A stretch of DNA of 64,000 nt from contig OZ038510.1 in NCBI GenBank assembly GCA_964036315.1, forward strand, positions 78,701,756-78,765,755, read 5' to 3'. Numbering within the stretch: position 1 is the first letter of the stretch; each line of letters begins with the position of its first letter. The notes under the pieces are model-generated. The model was not told the origin of the DNA, ran no database searches, and saw nothing but the letters and a program-made list of their open reading frames with translations. This DNA is from Acanthosepion esculentum. Its lineage: Eukaryota; Mollusca; Cephalopoda; Sepiida; Sepiidae. Shown here one piece after another: positions 10,081 to 19,899 of this stretch. The translations under genes were made by a program, and so were the position numbers.

Positions 10081-10470
10081 TGTTAGGGGCCAGAATGAAA
10101 GACACGGAAAGAAGAAGGTAGGTTGAAATAACAGAACATATATACAAAGTAAGAGTGTTATTAGTCAGCAGATAGAAGTGTCCGTCGGAACTGTCAGGTT
10201 ACACTGCATCCTGGCTACCGATATTTAACAGTCCCCCTACGCGGGATGTATGTGCACAAGGCCAAGTTTACCATGGCTTCTTCGATCCCATAGGCTTGGC
10301 CAAAAATATCCCCACAGAACCCGCGTAAACGGGTTTGTGTCTGTCTACCACCCCGGACGAAACTCTGCCCTTCGGCATAACTCTTCTGGTTTCCTCTCTT
10401 CCTCTTTAGGAAGTCTCGCAGGTTAGTATTTATGAAGGAGGAAGAGTTCATCCTAATGTAGATAGATCAC
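10073..10470 (-). mobile_element. Insertion in LINE: possible LTR-retrotransposon 3' fragment
   Basis: The LINE frame is interrupted exactly between 'LLGFKL' and 'DLKWKSYI'. On the minus strand a G-rich purine tract ('GTAGGGGGA', near 10230-10239) is followed by 'TGTTAAATAT', and about 155 bp later by '...AACAGGCCACAACA' at 10073-10086. TG...CA ends after a purine tract are typical of a 3' LTR. A 78-codon minus frame (10215-10451) precedes the tract with no domain I recognise. No matching second LTR is present, so it would be a truncated copy. An unrelated insertion is the alternative. Confidence 0.4.
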
Positions 10471-10779
10471 CATAAAAATCACACCTGATCTCAAGTGGAA
10501 GTCGTACATACGAGCAGCCATTGCTAAGGATGCCGGTAAAACGGTCGGCTCTCTGTACCGCTTCAGTAAGTACCTGACTCCTCATGCTATCTTCTACGTT
10601 TACAAGGGTCAGATCAGGCCAAAAATGGAATACTGTTGTCACATTTGGAAGGGTGCTGCCCATACCTCGCTCTCCAGCCTTGATATAGTTCAAAATAATC
10701 TCCGAGCCCTTGTGGGTGATGAATTATTCTCTACTTTTCAACCTCTCTCCACAATGTATCCTAATCCAAAGTATAAGTC

Positions 10780-11126
10780 CTAATCTTATACCATAATTAT
10801 CTAATCAAGATTCAAACAATATTCATTAAAAAAAAAAACATTTTTGAATATTACTTGCTCACTTTACTTTCGCCGGACTTTGAATTATGTCACTTAGTGA
10901 CCTCCATATGATTTATCTGACCTTTCAATCACCTGATAAGGATTCATGAACGTTCTCAAATTTACAAGCTTTGATAAACCAATGGCATCCTTGCCTCTGT
11001 ATATAAAGACATGCAGCATGATATATCTTACATTTGCCTTGATAAAGTTCCTCAAAGGACGAAACGCGTCGACTAAGTAGAGCTTTCCTTCTGTCTCTTT
11101 TTTATTCATATATATATATATATCTA
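10780..11126. other. AT-rich spacer with a PLE-like tail motif
   Basis: No coding signal. At 11039-11066 a 'TTGATAAAGTTCCT' segment, short loop and 'AGGACGAAACGCG' form the recurring stem-loop plus GAAAC motif, most like that at 29554-29586. A short TA array is at 11110-11122. Confidence 0.45.
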
Positions 11127-11294
11127 TTATGAAATGGACAAAATCCGATAAATTATTTTAAGACATTTTTATGTTTATACATTCTTTTTATAGACACAAA
11201 TATTTAAGTAAATATTAAGTAAATGCTCTATAAAAAGAATGTATAAACATAAAAATGTCTTAAAATAATTGTCGGACTTTGTCCATTTCATAAT
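11127..11294. repeat. Inverted repeat, ~67-bp arms, at the end of SINE D
   Basis: 11127-11194 and 11229-11294 are reverse complements with few differences, sharing 'AGAATGTATAAACATAAAAA' and 'TTTGTCCATTTCATAAT'. The right arm is the start of the SINE D copy at 11229-11610. The left arm is an inverted partial duplicate of that start. Confidence 0.92.
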
Positions 11295-11610
11295 GTGTGA
11301 CGTCATTTGTTCACATTTGGATACGCATCGAGCAGATATGAATGTACGTGAGAGATTCATGGAAGATTGAAGTTTAAAGGCAGTAAATTCGACCTTGCTA
11401 ACCGAACGCTCCTCTGTGGCCAAATCGGCTATATGACGGTTCCGTATAGTATACAGGTTCGATTCCTGTCGGAGGATGAATATTTTCTATGAAAATTTCT
11501 CGGACATTCAGGCCGGTAAATGTTGCTTAATACTGTTTATTATAAACAGAGCATTTACTTAAATATTTGTATGTATAAAAAGAACGTATAAACATAAAAA
11601 TGTCTTAAAA
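11229..11610 (+). mobile_element. SINE D, tRNA-like promoter region
   Basis: The tRNA-like core at about 11403-11477 contains 'GGTTCGATTCC', a near-perfect RNA polymerase III B box, within a cloverleaf-sized segment beginning 'CCTCTGTGGCCAAATCGG'. Upstream 'GACGTCATTTGTTCACATTT' and downstream 'TTCTCGGACATTCAGGCCGG' parts are shared with the minus-strand copy at 28545-28855. The end repeats the 'AAACATAAAAATGTCTTA' sequence of the start. It is a retroposed unit rather than a tRNA gene: the acceptor stem is not intact. Confidence 0.75.
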
Positions 11611-11614
<4 letters not shown>

Positions 11615-11647
<33 letters not shown>

Positions 11648-11660
11648 GTGTGGGGGGGGG
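11615..11660. repeat. (CT)n/(TA)n microsatellite and G-run
   Basis: Short CT and TA arrays, then about nine G in a row. Confidence 0.9.
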
Positions 11661-11664
11661 GCTT

Positions 11665-11775
11665 GAAGATTGCTTCCCAGCATGGAACAGATTGTCGCCA
11701 CTCTGTGTTAACCTCGATATTCGCATTTATATTTACATACGCTCTACCCCTGATATTAATCACGTTTACCCACAA
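11665..11775 (+). repeat. Diverged copy of the 490-600 repeat
   Basis: 'GAACAGATTGTCGCC' and 'ACGCTCTACCCCTGATATTA' correspond to segments of 490-600. Here no second arm is present, unlike the palindrome at 421-549. Confidence 0.7.
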
Positions 11776-11779
11776 ATAT

Positions 11780-12045
11780 CAGTCAGTTATGTGCCATACG
11801 TGATACACACTTAAGCGATCATGTATTTTTCGATACATGGCTGACGAGGCAGATTTTTTCCGCAGTACGTTGCCATTTCTTTCTGCTAAGGCTATAGAAC
11901 CCGGTTTGTTCTGCTATTTACCTATGGCTGGGGGGAGAAGAAAAGAATTCATACCTTTTCCCAAGGATATTAGCAAGTGAATGTAATGGATTCGACTGGA
12001 ATTCGAACCCGTGATAAACACATTGATTAGGAAATTCTTGCAAAA
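11780..12045 (-). mobile_element. SINE F, tRNA-like
   Basis: The minus strand contains a B-box-like 'GGGTTCGAATTCC' near 11998-12010, then 'AGCCATAGGTAAATAGCAG', 'GGGTTCTATAGCC' and a terminal part shared with the plus-strand copy at 30002-30265. Both ends show substitutions; the tRNA head is partly lost. Confidence 0.7.
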
Positions 12046-13740
12046 ATTAAATAATTGTCGGATTTTAATGACACTTTCAGGGTTTATTCACAAATGAATG
12101 AAATTATTTTGGAAATTGTTTTTTTAGAAAATCATGGTAAAAATTTCTTTTTTTTACATATTTTACCCATCACTTACTCAATATCATGAAATTTCGAGTA
12201 ATTGGATTTATCCTAGAAAAGATTTTACTAGGTAAGAGCAGGACTCCTTGGGGAATGTAAATTATCATTTTTTTACAAATTACTACTCATTTCTCGAAAA
12301 TCTGCTCCGAATCGTAAAATAAAAAAAATGAAATAAAACTGACATTATTTAATTAGAAAAGCTTTTAATTGCTTTTATAAATAAGATTTATTAAGGACAC
12401 CATTGTCTTAAGAAAACATTTTTTCGATGAATAATGAATTTTTACAACAATTGTTTTCATTTTATTTTTTAATTTAATAATTATAAATCGTTTAAAATTT
12501 TGCATTACTTATCCTAAGCTCGGTGATAAAGTTATTAAATGAAAACTATATTTACGAATGAAAAATTGAAAAGCTTAATAACAGTCGTTTTGCATCATGG
12601 TCTTTAATATCATTTTTAATTTATTTTTAATGTATATAAAATATTATGTAACGTACTCCTCTTTGAAAGTATGGTCGACCATACACAACATAATCAGAAA
12701 ATAAGAGGGATGGCTTAAATTCAACATTCCTGAAATTTGTAAGATTGCTGAGTATTTATAAATTATATAACTATCCGTCTTTTTCTTAAATTATGTTTTA
12801 ACAGATAAAGTCTCCGAAAAACAACAATAAAGGTGTTAACAAATTTATCATCACTTCTTCAGTGATCTACGAGTGACAATCGCGTAATCACCACTACTGT
12901 TTGTTTTAAAAATCCATTTCTCTGTTATTTTAAACTTAAAGTAAATAAATGTTTTTTTCAAATCAGATTAATTATACTTTAAATAAGCTATTATTCCTGA
13001 AATAAAGTTTCAGAAAAGTATATTTAATTTTTGGAAGATTTTTAAAAATATATTTCTTTTTTGGAAGATTTTTAAAACCGAGAATTAACTTTTGTTAATG
13101 GGTAAAAAATGGGCAATTTTAAACGATTTTAGGAAAGCGACCAAAAAGTTGAGATTCGCATCAAGATAATTTGTATTTGAAATACACCAGAGTATATTTC
13201 TCACAGGAAATAGTAAATTTAATCATTTAGTTTTCAATTAAAGCAAATAAGAAAGCTTCAAGAATGATTTTTTTAAATTCATTTTAAACCTTAGGTATCG
13301 AAAATTTAGTGGAGGTCCCTAACTTAAAACTATATATATATATATATGAAAAAACTGATATTGTTGGAAAAATCTATTCAAAAATTTGTTGTATAGAGAA
13401 ATTAAGATTTGCAAAAAATCACACCAAATATTTATATTTACATATATACATATATATGTAGTATACATATATTTTTACGGAGAAATATAAAAATTGTGTT
13501 ACTTACAAGTGGGTTTTCAGAAAAAATTGTCCTACTTTAACCGGATTCGCTTTTAGCTTTTCAAAAAGTTTGTAAATGTTTATATTCCCACGTGTTGACG
13601 CTTGTGTCTTGAACAAAAGAAAAATCAATGGGCGTAACTGGTTTTATATGTCACTTATGGTAAGAAAAATATGATAAAATCTATTTTCGGTGGTGCTCTC
13701 TTAGTTTATGCAATGAACTGAGTATTGGTTTGAACTTGCT
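12046..13740. other. Very AT-rich noncoding DNA
   Basis: About 1.7 kb without recognisable ORF, repeat family or structured element. Small local features only: a duplicated 'TTTTTGGAAGATTTTTAAAA' word at 13030-13077, and short TA stretches at 13330-13346 and 13440-13470. Confidence 0.6.
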
Positions 13741-13752
13741 GATAAAAAATGC

Positions 13753-13977
13753 TTATTTATTTATACGCTTTTGGTAGGTGGTTTTATAGTCGCATTGGTA
13801 GAATGGGAAGATATTAAAATTTGGCAGATTTCGTTCCCCGCATTTCTCTATATGTTGTCTAAGGGGTATTTTTCTGGTGTGGGAATCCCTAATTTGCTGG
13901 CGATGAACTGCCATCCTTTGTCGGAGTGACTGGCCGGTGTGGCTAAGGTAATGTTCGCCTTCATCCATAATACGCAC
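13753..13977 (-). pseudogene. PLE GIY-YIG endonuclease remnant 1
   Basis: The 74-codon minus frame reads '...SHTGQSLRQRMAVHRQQIRD', then 'PLRQHIEKCGE' and 'FNIFPFYQ'. In PLEs the C-terminal GIY-YIG domain nicks DNA; this matches the stretch after the YIG motif (x-G-x-S/P-L-R-x-R-x-x-x-H), with the R and H spacing kept. The N-terminal GIY and YIG strands and the RT are missing, and a stop follows 'RINK'. It is a truncated fossil; no partner PLE sequence is recognisable beside it. Confidence 0.7.
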
Positions 13978-14161
13978 ACTTAAAATTGTGCTGAAAGTGT
14001 GGGAAAATGCTTCTACTTACGCATAATACGCACCCCCTGTTTGGCATTCAAACCCTATAAACTGTACCTCTCCAATTTCTCCTGTTTTCATTATGTTTGG
14101 AGCATGTTTTCATCACGGTATGCTGACTTTTTTTAGATATTTCGTGGGGGTACCTTTATAT

Positions 14162-15205
14162 ATATAAATTCAAATTAACAATTTTTTTTACTCTTGGAAA
14201 TGACATTTCTTTTTTTCTTTAAGCAATTCTCACGCTTTTAACTTATGTATATCACGCGAACTCAATTCGATCGAATTTTTTTTGTTGTTGTTGTTAACTA
14301 GAATTTATAACGTATACAATTTAGCTTAGACACTGTTTCATTTATTTCTCAAGAGTGATGATGGATGGTAAAAGCTTTACGAAATATTTCTGTTTTTAAC
14401 AATAAATTATCCGTTGGAATTACAAGTTTTTATTCTTTTTAATTCAACTTCACCAATGGAATCAAGCCTGGTCGGAGTTAGCTCCTCCTCAGTTCCTTAA
14501 TCCTTCAACAGGGGTCTCTCTCCCCTGGCTATAAATACTGGCTGACCCTTCGCCTCGATCTCTCTTTTCCACTTAGGCCTTGGGCCGCCACCTCGCATGG
14601 AGGTGAGGTAAATCTCTCTTTTCAGCCAACACCAATATGTGACCTCTCACAGAGACAGCGTTTCCCAGATTCTGGGAACACGCTAAGAACAATACACGTA
14701 CGTACGAACACTCACAACACACACACATAATTTCTCCACACAAACTCTATGTAACTGTCCATGTCTTTGTTTAACTTGTTATTAATATATATTTGTTTAC
14801 ACATATGTATCGGTCTTGTTTGTTTTCTTTGTCTTCTTTGGACTTAAAGTCCAACATTCTCATGTAGCTGGACCGGCTAGCAGGAAATTTTAACCTTCTG
14901 ATATCTCTTCACATCTTCACACCACGGTCCACTACAGCCTTTTTACACTTATGCTGTTACTATATTCGTGAGAATTTCTTAAAAAGAAAGAAATGTCATT
15001 TCCAAACAAGAGTAAAAAAAATTGTTAATTTGAATTTATAACATTATACAATGTAACTTAGTCAGTGTTTCATATATTTCTCACGAGAGATCAAGGATTG
15101 CAAAACTTTCCGAAATATATCTGTTTTTAACAATAAATTATCCGTTTAGAATTACATGTTTTTTATTATTTTTAATTCAATTTCACTAATGGAATCAAGC
15201 GTTTT
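14162..15205. repeat. Nest of direct and inverted repeats around a solo LTR
   Basis: 14162-14230 and 14968-15040 are inverted copies (shared 'GAAATGACATTTCTTT'-type core). 14295-14467 and 15030-15202 are direct copies of about 170 bp ('TTTTTAACAATAAATTATCC', ending 'AATGGAATCAAGC'). The LTR at 14469 inserted at the end of the first direct copy. Direct repeats plus a small inverted repeat recall the pseudo-LTR layout of PLEs, but no ORF is present to confirm it. Confidence 0.75.
14469..14936 (+). mobile_element. Solo LTR, copy 1
   Basis: Homologous to the solo LTR at 40062-40610 along its length: 'AGTTAGCTCCTCCTCA', 'CAACAGGGGTCTCTCTC', 'TATAAATACTGGCTGACC', 'CAGCGTTTCCCA.ATTCTGGG', 'TCGGTCTTGTTTGTTTTC', 'CATGTAGCTGGACCGGC', end 'GGTCCACTACA'. 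'AGCC' precedes it (14465-14468) and follows it (14936-14939, overlapping the final A), suggesting a 4-bp target duplication. The TATA box near 14530 would drive transcription in an intact element. No internal region remains, as expected after LTR-LTR recombination. Confidence 0.85.
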
Positions 15206-15495
15206 TACAATTAAATAAAAAATGGTTATTTAAAAAAAAAACAATTAGGTATAATCGAACAATAGATATTTTTTTCAAATTTTCATTTTATGAGATCGGA
15301 CAAAAATTGTACTGGGATATTTAATAAAAACTCAATATCTGATTTAGGCCCCTCCCACGACTACTTTTAACAACCGATTTAGTCACATCTCTCTTTTTAT
15401 TATATGGCGTCCTGCTGGTCAGTCGACTTTATCCGCTCTAAAGCCTTAGCAGGTGACTGTCAGTATCTGACAGGCATCCGAGATAGGATTATATA
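15206..15495. other. AT-rich spacer
   Basis: No element or gene recognised. Confidence 0.5.
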
Positions 15496-15496
15496 A

Positions 15497-15832
15497 ATAG
15501 CCTGTCTCGCTGGATTTATCACGATTGAATAGTGGGTTCGATCCGCACTAGATGCTCCATACTTTCAACCTTGTGCCACATCTAAGCTTAGAAAACCATT
15601 TGGGTACTTTGACGTGGTGTAATGGTTAGCAAGCTTATCTCGCTAGATCAATTACATGAGTTTGATGCTCACTGGGCACCCTAAACTTCGGCCTTGTGCC
15701 ACATCTAAGCTGCGCTTTGAAAATCGCCATGTGGGAAAAGTACGAATGAGTAGTGAGTTCGAACCTCACTAGGTGCTCCATAATTTCAGTCTTGTAACAC
15801 ATTTAAGTTATGCTTAGAAAATCACCATAAAT
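15497..15832 (+). mobile_element. SINE C, three partial units in tandem
   Basis: Units at about 15497-15592, 15613-15735 and 15740-15832. The central unit has 'GGTGTAATGGTTAGCAAGC' (tRNA-like A-box region), a diverged B box in 'GAGTTTGATGCTCACTGGG', and the non-tRNA tail 'CGGCCTTGTGCCACATCTAA'. The other units lack parts of the head. Similar tandem pairs occur at 29715-29990 and 42000-42185. Confidence 0.8.
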
Positions 15833-15834
15833 AT

Positions 15835-16155
15835 TGAATGAGACATTATTTACATCATTCGGACTGTTATCCTCATCTTCATTGTCATCTTCAAAACGTT
15901 TCGGCCATCGTACGCTTCGGCCTTCTCCAAGTGATTGGAATTTCAAGCCGAAACCTTTATTTTTATTTTGTCCACCGAGGTAGGTTTTTCTAGTTCCACG
16001 TGCCATGCCTCTTCCGGATGTTTCAGTTATTTCCCTTTAATTCTTTCTTTTTTTTTTTTTGGTTCACCACTGCTGTGGCCTGATATTGAACTCACAACTC
16101 TTTGGGCCTAGTCACTGGATCTAACCAACGTCTTTATCCACTTTAGTAACCGAGA
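15835..16155 (-). mobile_element. SINE E, minus-strand copy with head
   Basis: On the minus strand a tRNA-like head ('TGGATAAAGACGTTGGTTAG', B-box-like 'GAGTTCAATATC') at about 16070-16150 leads into the E body, which starts near 16019 and carries a diverged hammerhead-like motif near 15905-15945. A minus frame of 67 codons (15803-16006) begins 'MARGTRKTYLGG', like the other E copies. It is head-to-head with the plus-strand E body at 16157. Confidence 0.7.
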
Positions 16156-16156
16156 C

Positions 16157-16520
16157 ATCCGGAAGAGGCATGGCACGCGGAACTAGAACAATCTACTCCG
16201 GTGGACGAAATAAAAGGTTCGGTTCGAAATTCCAATCACCTGAAGAAGGCCGGAGCGTACAAAGGCAGAAACGTGATGAAAATGGAAATGAAGGTGAGGA
16301 TAACAGTCCGAATAATGTCAATAATGCAAGTAACCCTAACACCTCATCTCAGAGATATAGACAGATATAGAGAGAGACATAGACATAAAAACCGGAGCGT
16401 ACAATGGCCGAAACGTTGTGAATATGGAAATGAAGATAACAGTCCGAATAATGTAAATAATCATAATACCTCATCTCAGAGATATAGACAGATAATGTTG
16501 AATGAGGATTGTCAATTTTA
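16157..16520 (+). mobile_element. SINE E body, plus strand
   Basis: Starts 'CCGGAAGAGGCATGGCACG', has a frame beginning 'MARGTRTIYSGGRNK' at 16170 (66 codons), the hammerhead-like motif at 16239-16272, and a second partial unit at 16391-16480. The right-hand stem strand is damaged in the first motif. No recognised protein domain: the short frame is probably incidental, although Met start and frame recur in several copies. Confidence 0.7.
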
Positions 16521-17029
16521 AAAGTACACGAATGGATTAATTTAACAGTTATGTAGCGTGTCAAATTCCTCCTAATTTTCCATTGGTTCAAATTTCAGCT
16601 GGGCAACTCTGGGCCAATTTATTTTTCATTGGCGCATTAACACTGACCTTAAAGAGTAGGTTAGATACAAATAAAAACGAGCGACTGACTATCGATAGTG
16701 TGTGTGTGTGGAAGAGAGGGAAGTCTGAGCTTAATTAGACTACAACAAACCCACGCACAGCCGAATTCCTAGAAATTTTATCTCTACTAAGTATACAGTT
16801 AATCCAGACGTTAACAGTAGTCTTTTATTACACTAGACTCAAGGCGATAGGTAACTGGGTAAGCTTTGAACACCATATAAATATAGTAACAACAAACTAT
16901 GATATGAACAGTTGGTGTTATCTAGTCACTCTTCACTTAACGACTGGATCCCGTTCTAAACCAGTCAGCTGGTCGTTAAGCGTGATGAACCTGACAAGAG
17001 CCATCTTCCTCTTCTTCATATGCCATCTC
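16521..17029. other. Noncoding spacer; possible pogo-type end fragment
   Basis: A short inverted repeat at about 16936-16980 ('CTTAACGACTGG' against 'CCAG.TGGTCGTTAAG') resembles the 'CGTTAAGCG' ends of Tigger/pogo elements. Nothing else is recognisable. Confidence 0.35.
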
Positions 17030-17880
17030 CTCTTGGGACGTAGGCGATCATGGCACTCCACAATTTCCTCTCCTTTGTAGCTTTTAATATTTTTTTTCTT
17101 TTTATCACTGGTAAATCTTGATCCGCCATCCATTTACTCAAGCTCGTTCTTCTACTTTTTCTATTTGTCGTGTCCCTTCAGGACATTGGCGAACATGGCT
17201 CTCCACAATTTCCTGTCCTTTGTAGCTCTTAATAAATTAACTCTATTTGTTATCTCTCTTAATTCTTGTTCCGCCATCCATTTACTCAAGCTCGTTCTTC
17301 TACGTTTTCTATTTGTCGTGTCCCTTCAGGACGTTGGCGATCATGGCTCTCTACAATTTCCTCTCCTTTGCAGCTCTTAATAAATTTTGTCTTTTTATCA
17401 CTCCTAAACCTTGACTTGCCATCCTTTTAATCAAGCTTGTTCTTCTACTTTTTCTATTTGTCGTGTCCCTTCAGGACGTTGGCGATCATGGCTCTCTACA
17501 ATTTCCTCTCCTTTGCAGCTCTTAATAAATTTTGTCTTTTTATCACTCCTAAACCTTGACCCGCCATCCTTTTAATCAAGCTCGTTCTTCTACTTTTTCT
17601 ATTTGTCGTGTCCCTTCAGGACGTTGGCGATCATGGCTCTCCACAATTTCCTCTCCTTTGCAGCTCTTAATAAATTTTGTCTTTTTATCACTCCTAAACC
17701 TTGACTCGCCATCCTTTTAATCAAGCTTGTTCTTCTACTTTTTCTATTTGTCGTGTCCCTTCAGTACGTTGGCGATCATGGCTCTCCACAATTTCCTGTC
17801 CTTTGTAGCTCTTAATAAATTTCCTCTTTTTGTCATCTCTCCTAAACCTTGTTCCGCCATCCATTTACTCAAGCTCTCTA
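17030..17880 (-). repeat. ~145-bp tandem array of a LINE P 3' end
   Basis: 'TGTCGTGTCCCTTCAG' recurs at 17166, 17314, 17459, 17604 and 17749, i.e. 148 then 145 bp apart, with a diverged first unit from about 17030. Each unit corresponds on the minus strand to the last part of the endonuclease-RT protein and its 3' end (compare 56690-56820). Units 3 to 5 are nearly identical, implying recent amplification. Reading frames inside it are remnants. Confidence 0.93.
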
Positions 17881-18480
17881 GGTAGGCTACGTGTTGTCTT
17901 CCTCTGTACCTCTTGCTTTCATTTTGTCCTGTGATTATCAGATTTTACAAGCGTCCTTTCCTAATTACTAGCTCTAGAAATTTCAGCTGTCTGTTTTTGG
18001 TGTTAAGTATAAGTTTCCTTTTTGTTTTCATTTTCTTTAAAATCTAGCCGTTGCTCACATCTTCGGTCTATAGTATCTTCAGCATCCTTCTGTACAGTAA
18101 CCTGCAGAGGCTTGGTGTTGTTTTGTGATGCCCGGGGGCTTAGTACTTGAGTGCGTGCCCCCTAAGACCCAAGTCGGGGAGCGTGGCCTAGCACTGAGAG
18201 ATGTAAGAAAGAGAGACGTGTTAAATATGTAAAAATAGATGAAGCATGAAATAAACACATTATTGAAATTAAATATAAACTAAATTTTTCTTTCACTCTT
18301 TGATTGGATCCCCCCCGATATGGATGCCCGGGGGGGGGCGTCGCACCCTCTGCCCTACTCGTGCATGCTACTGTTTCTGTAGAACTATATTTCTGTTGCT
18401 TCATGTTTCTTTTCATCTTTGAGGTGATCGCTGCCGTATAGAAGGACAGATATGGCAGTGAATTCAGGACAATCTCCTCA
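17881..18480 (-). mobile_element. LINE P fragment upstream of the array, interrupted
   Basis: 17881-18120 and 18410-18480 align in order with 56820-57110 of the copy at 56640-57960 ('CAGCATCCTTCTGTA', then 'CATCTTTGAGG' and 'GCTGCCGTATAG.AGGACAGAT'). Between them lies a ~285-bp segment with 'GATGCCCGGGGG' at 18127 and again near 18322, G/C-rich and unrelated to the LINE: an insertion of unknown type. Confidence 0.7.
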
Positions 18481-18569
18481 ATTTGTTATATTAACTTACT
18501 TGCAAATACCCTTGATCAGTTGGTTGCTTAATCTTGTTTAGCGGCATATTGACCTCTATGGGTTAATTA

Positions 18570-19304
18570 CAGTGAGGCCCCCGCCTATCCGCGTTTCAGC
18601 ATTTCTCGGCTTCACACATTCGCGGATTTTTCTTTAGAACATATATACTTGTTATTCGCGGAAACCCCGAATATTCGTGTGTTTTTCTGAAGAACATATG
18701 TACAAATTATTCGTTAAGAAATCCCTCGATTCGTGTATTTTTTTTTTCGATAGAATATATTTAAAATATTCTTGTATTATTTTCCTGTTATTTAAGTGAC
18801 TTAAAACATGTAACAGTCCATTTTACGGTAAAAATTGGCAGAATTGTACATCTTCATTGCAAAAAAACAAACGCCAAAATATGTGTAGTGTTTGGGCTTT
18901 GTTCTTTGTTAGGGGCTGGGGTCTTAAAAGTGGCTTATGCTAAGAATGGGGGCATTATCACAGTTCTGTTTTTAGAAAATGTTTTAAACTTTATATTTTA
19001 TGTCTTGTTACACATATTTTATACAGTATTTCCAATGGTTGTATCGATCTATTAAAAACGGTTATTGTACGTATATAAGAAAATTTACGCTAAGTGCATG
19101 GTCACCAATACTATTTTTCAAAAATGTTTTTAAAAGGGTCTGAAATGTTTCTAAAGTGTTTAGGATGAAAGTTTAAGGCATATGGGTTTTAACAATCAAA
19201 ATAGGTACTTATAAGCACTTTTAGGGGGTTACAAGTATTCACGGATTCTAACTATTCGCGGCCGATTCTGGTTCCCAACCCCCGCAGATACGGGGGACTC
19301 ACTG
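18570..19304. mobile_element. Non-autonomous pogo/Tigger-like DNA transposon
   Basis: It starts 'CAGTGAGGCCCCCGCCTATC' and ends '...GATACGGGGGACTCACTG', inverted ends of about 20-24 bp, flanked on both sides by TA. Removing it rejoins the SINE A tail as '...GGGTTAATTAATGCCG...', so the boundaries and TA duplication are clear. 735 bp, AT-rich inside, no transposase. The 'TATCCGCG'/'TATTCGCGG' subterminal words are typical of pogo-type elements. Confidence 0.88.
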
Positions 19305-19535
19305 TAATGCCGAAATCTAAAGAATTTGAACATACTTTTATGGTTTCAACTAAATATATACTATAAATAGGTATTGTTGGGAATTTTATGATAAATACGT
19401 ACTGTTGGTATTTTATATATATATAGAAAGAGAGAGATTCAACATCATCACTTGATAAGACACCAGAAGTGTTGAAACAAAATGGCTATTTTTGTAGTGA
19501 TTTTATAACATATTTATGTTATAATATTTAAATAA

Positions 19536-19540
<5 letters not shown>

Positions 19541-19605
<65 letters not shown>
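19541..19605. repeat. (TA)n microsatellite
   Basis: About 65 bp of TA within the mid-part of the disrupted SINE A copy. Confidence 0.96.
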
Positions 19606-19609
<4 letters not shown>

Positions 19610-19899
19610 CTGTATTTTATAATTTCATAATGTTTTGGTTTTGCTTGGAGACTCACTATTTGCCCAGGGCTGAGATCCTAATAGGTGTTACCACCTCAGG
19701 TCAGGGTGGACCTGGGAACAGCAGCAATTAAAAGGTGGTTCTACGCCCCTCAAAACCCCCAATCTCTCCAGTAGAGGCCTCCTTGCTGCTGAATGTATGA
19801 CATGACACATGACAACGCGAGAGTGAAAACGAGAAGTATTAAGTATGGGAAGCCGTTGGTATAAACCGATGGCTTCTATTATCAATTATAGGCATTTAA

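Larger units (their letters stand above)
8281..10740 (+). mobile_element. LINE of the jockey/CR1 type, degenerate, internally interrupted
   Basis: Order on the plus strand: apurinic/apyrimidinic-type endonuclease (about 8281-8760), linker with frame breaks (8760-9200), RT (9218-10072), a ~390-bp unrelated insertion (10073-10470), then the C-terminal region (10470-10740). The endonuclease frame begins near 'SYTISFINVRGLRSSF', passes an in-frame stop, and holds the family motif 'ICGDFNIHH' at about 8436-8462. After the insertion the frame resumes with 'DLKWKSYIRAAIAKDAGKT' and 'IRPKMEYCCHIWKGAA', the same region as in LINE J at 27000-27400. Stops and frameshifts in every domain make it inactive. 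Jockey/CR1-like is inferred from domain order and motifs; the exact clade is not settled. Confidence 0.85.
18530..19800 (-). mobile_element. SINE A, body and tail, split by later insertions
   Basis: Minus-strand order: body at 19640-19800 ('CAGGTCCACCCTGACC', 'GGGCAAATAGT'), mid-part 19305-19440, tail 18536-18569 with the 'GTCAATATGCCGC' end. It is split by a pogo-like element (18570-19304) and by a TA array plus short stem-loop motif (19441-19615). No 5S head is detected. Confidence 0.75.
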
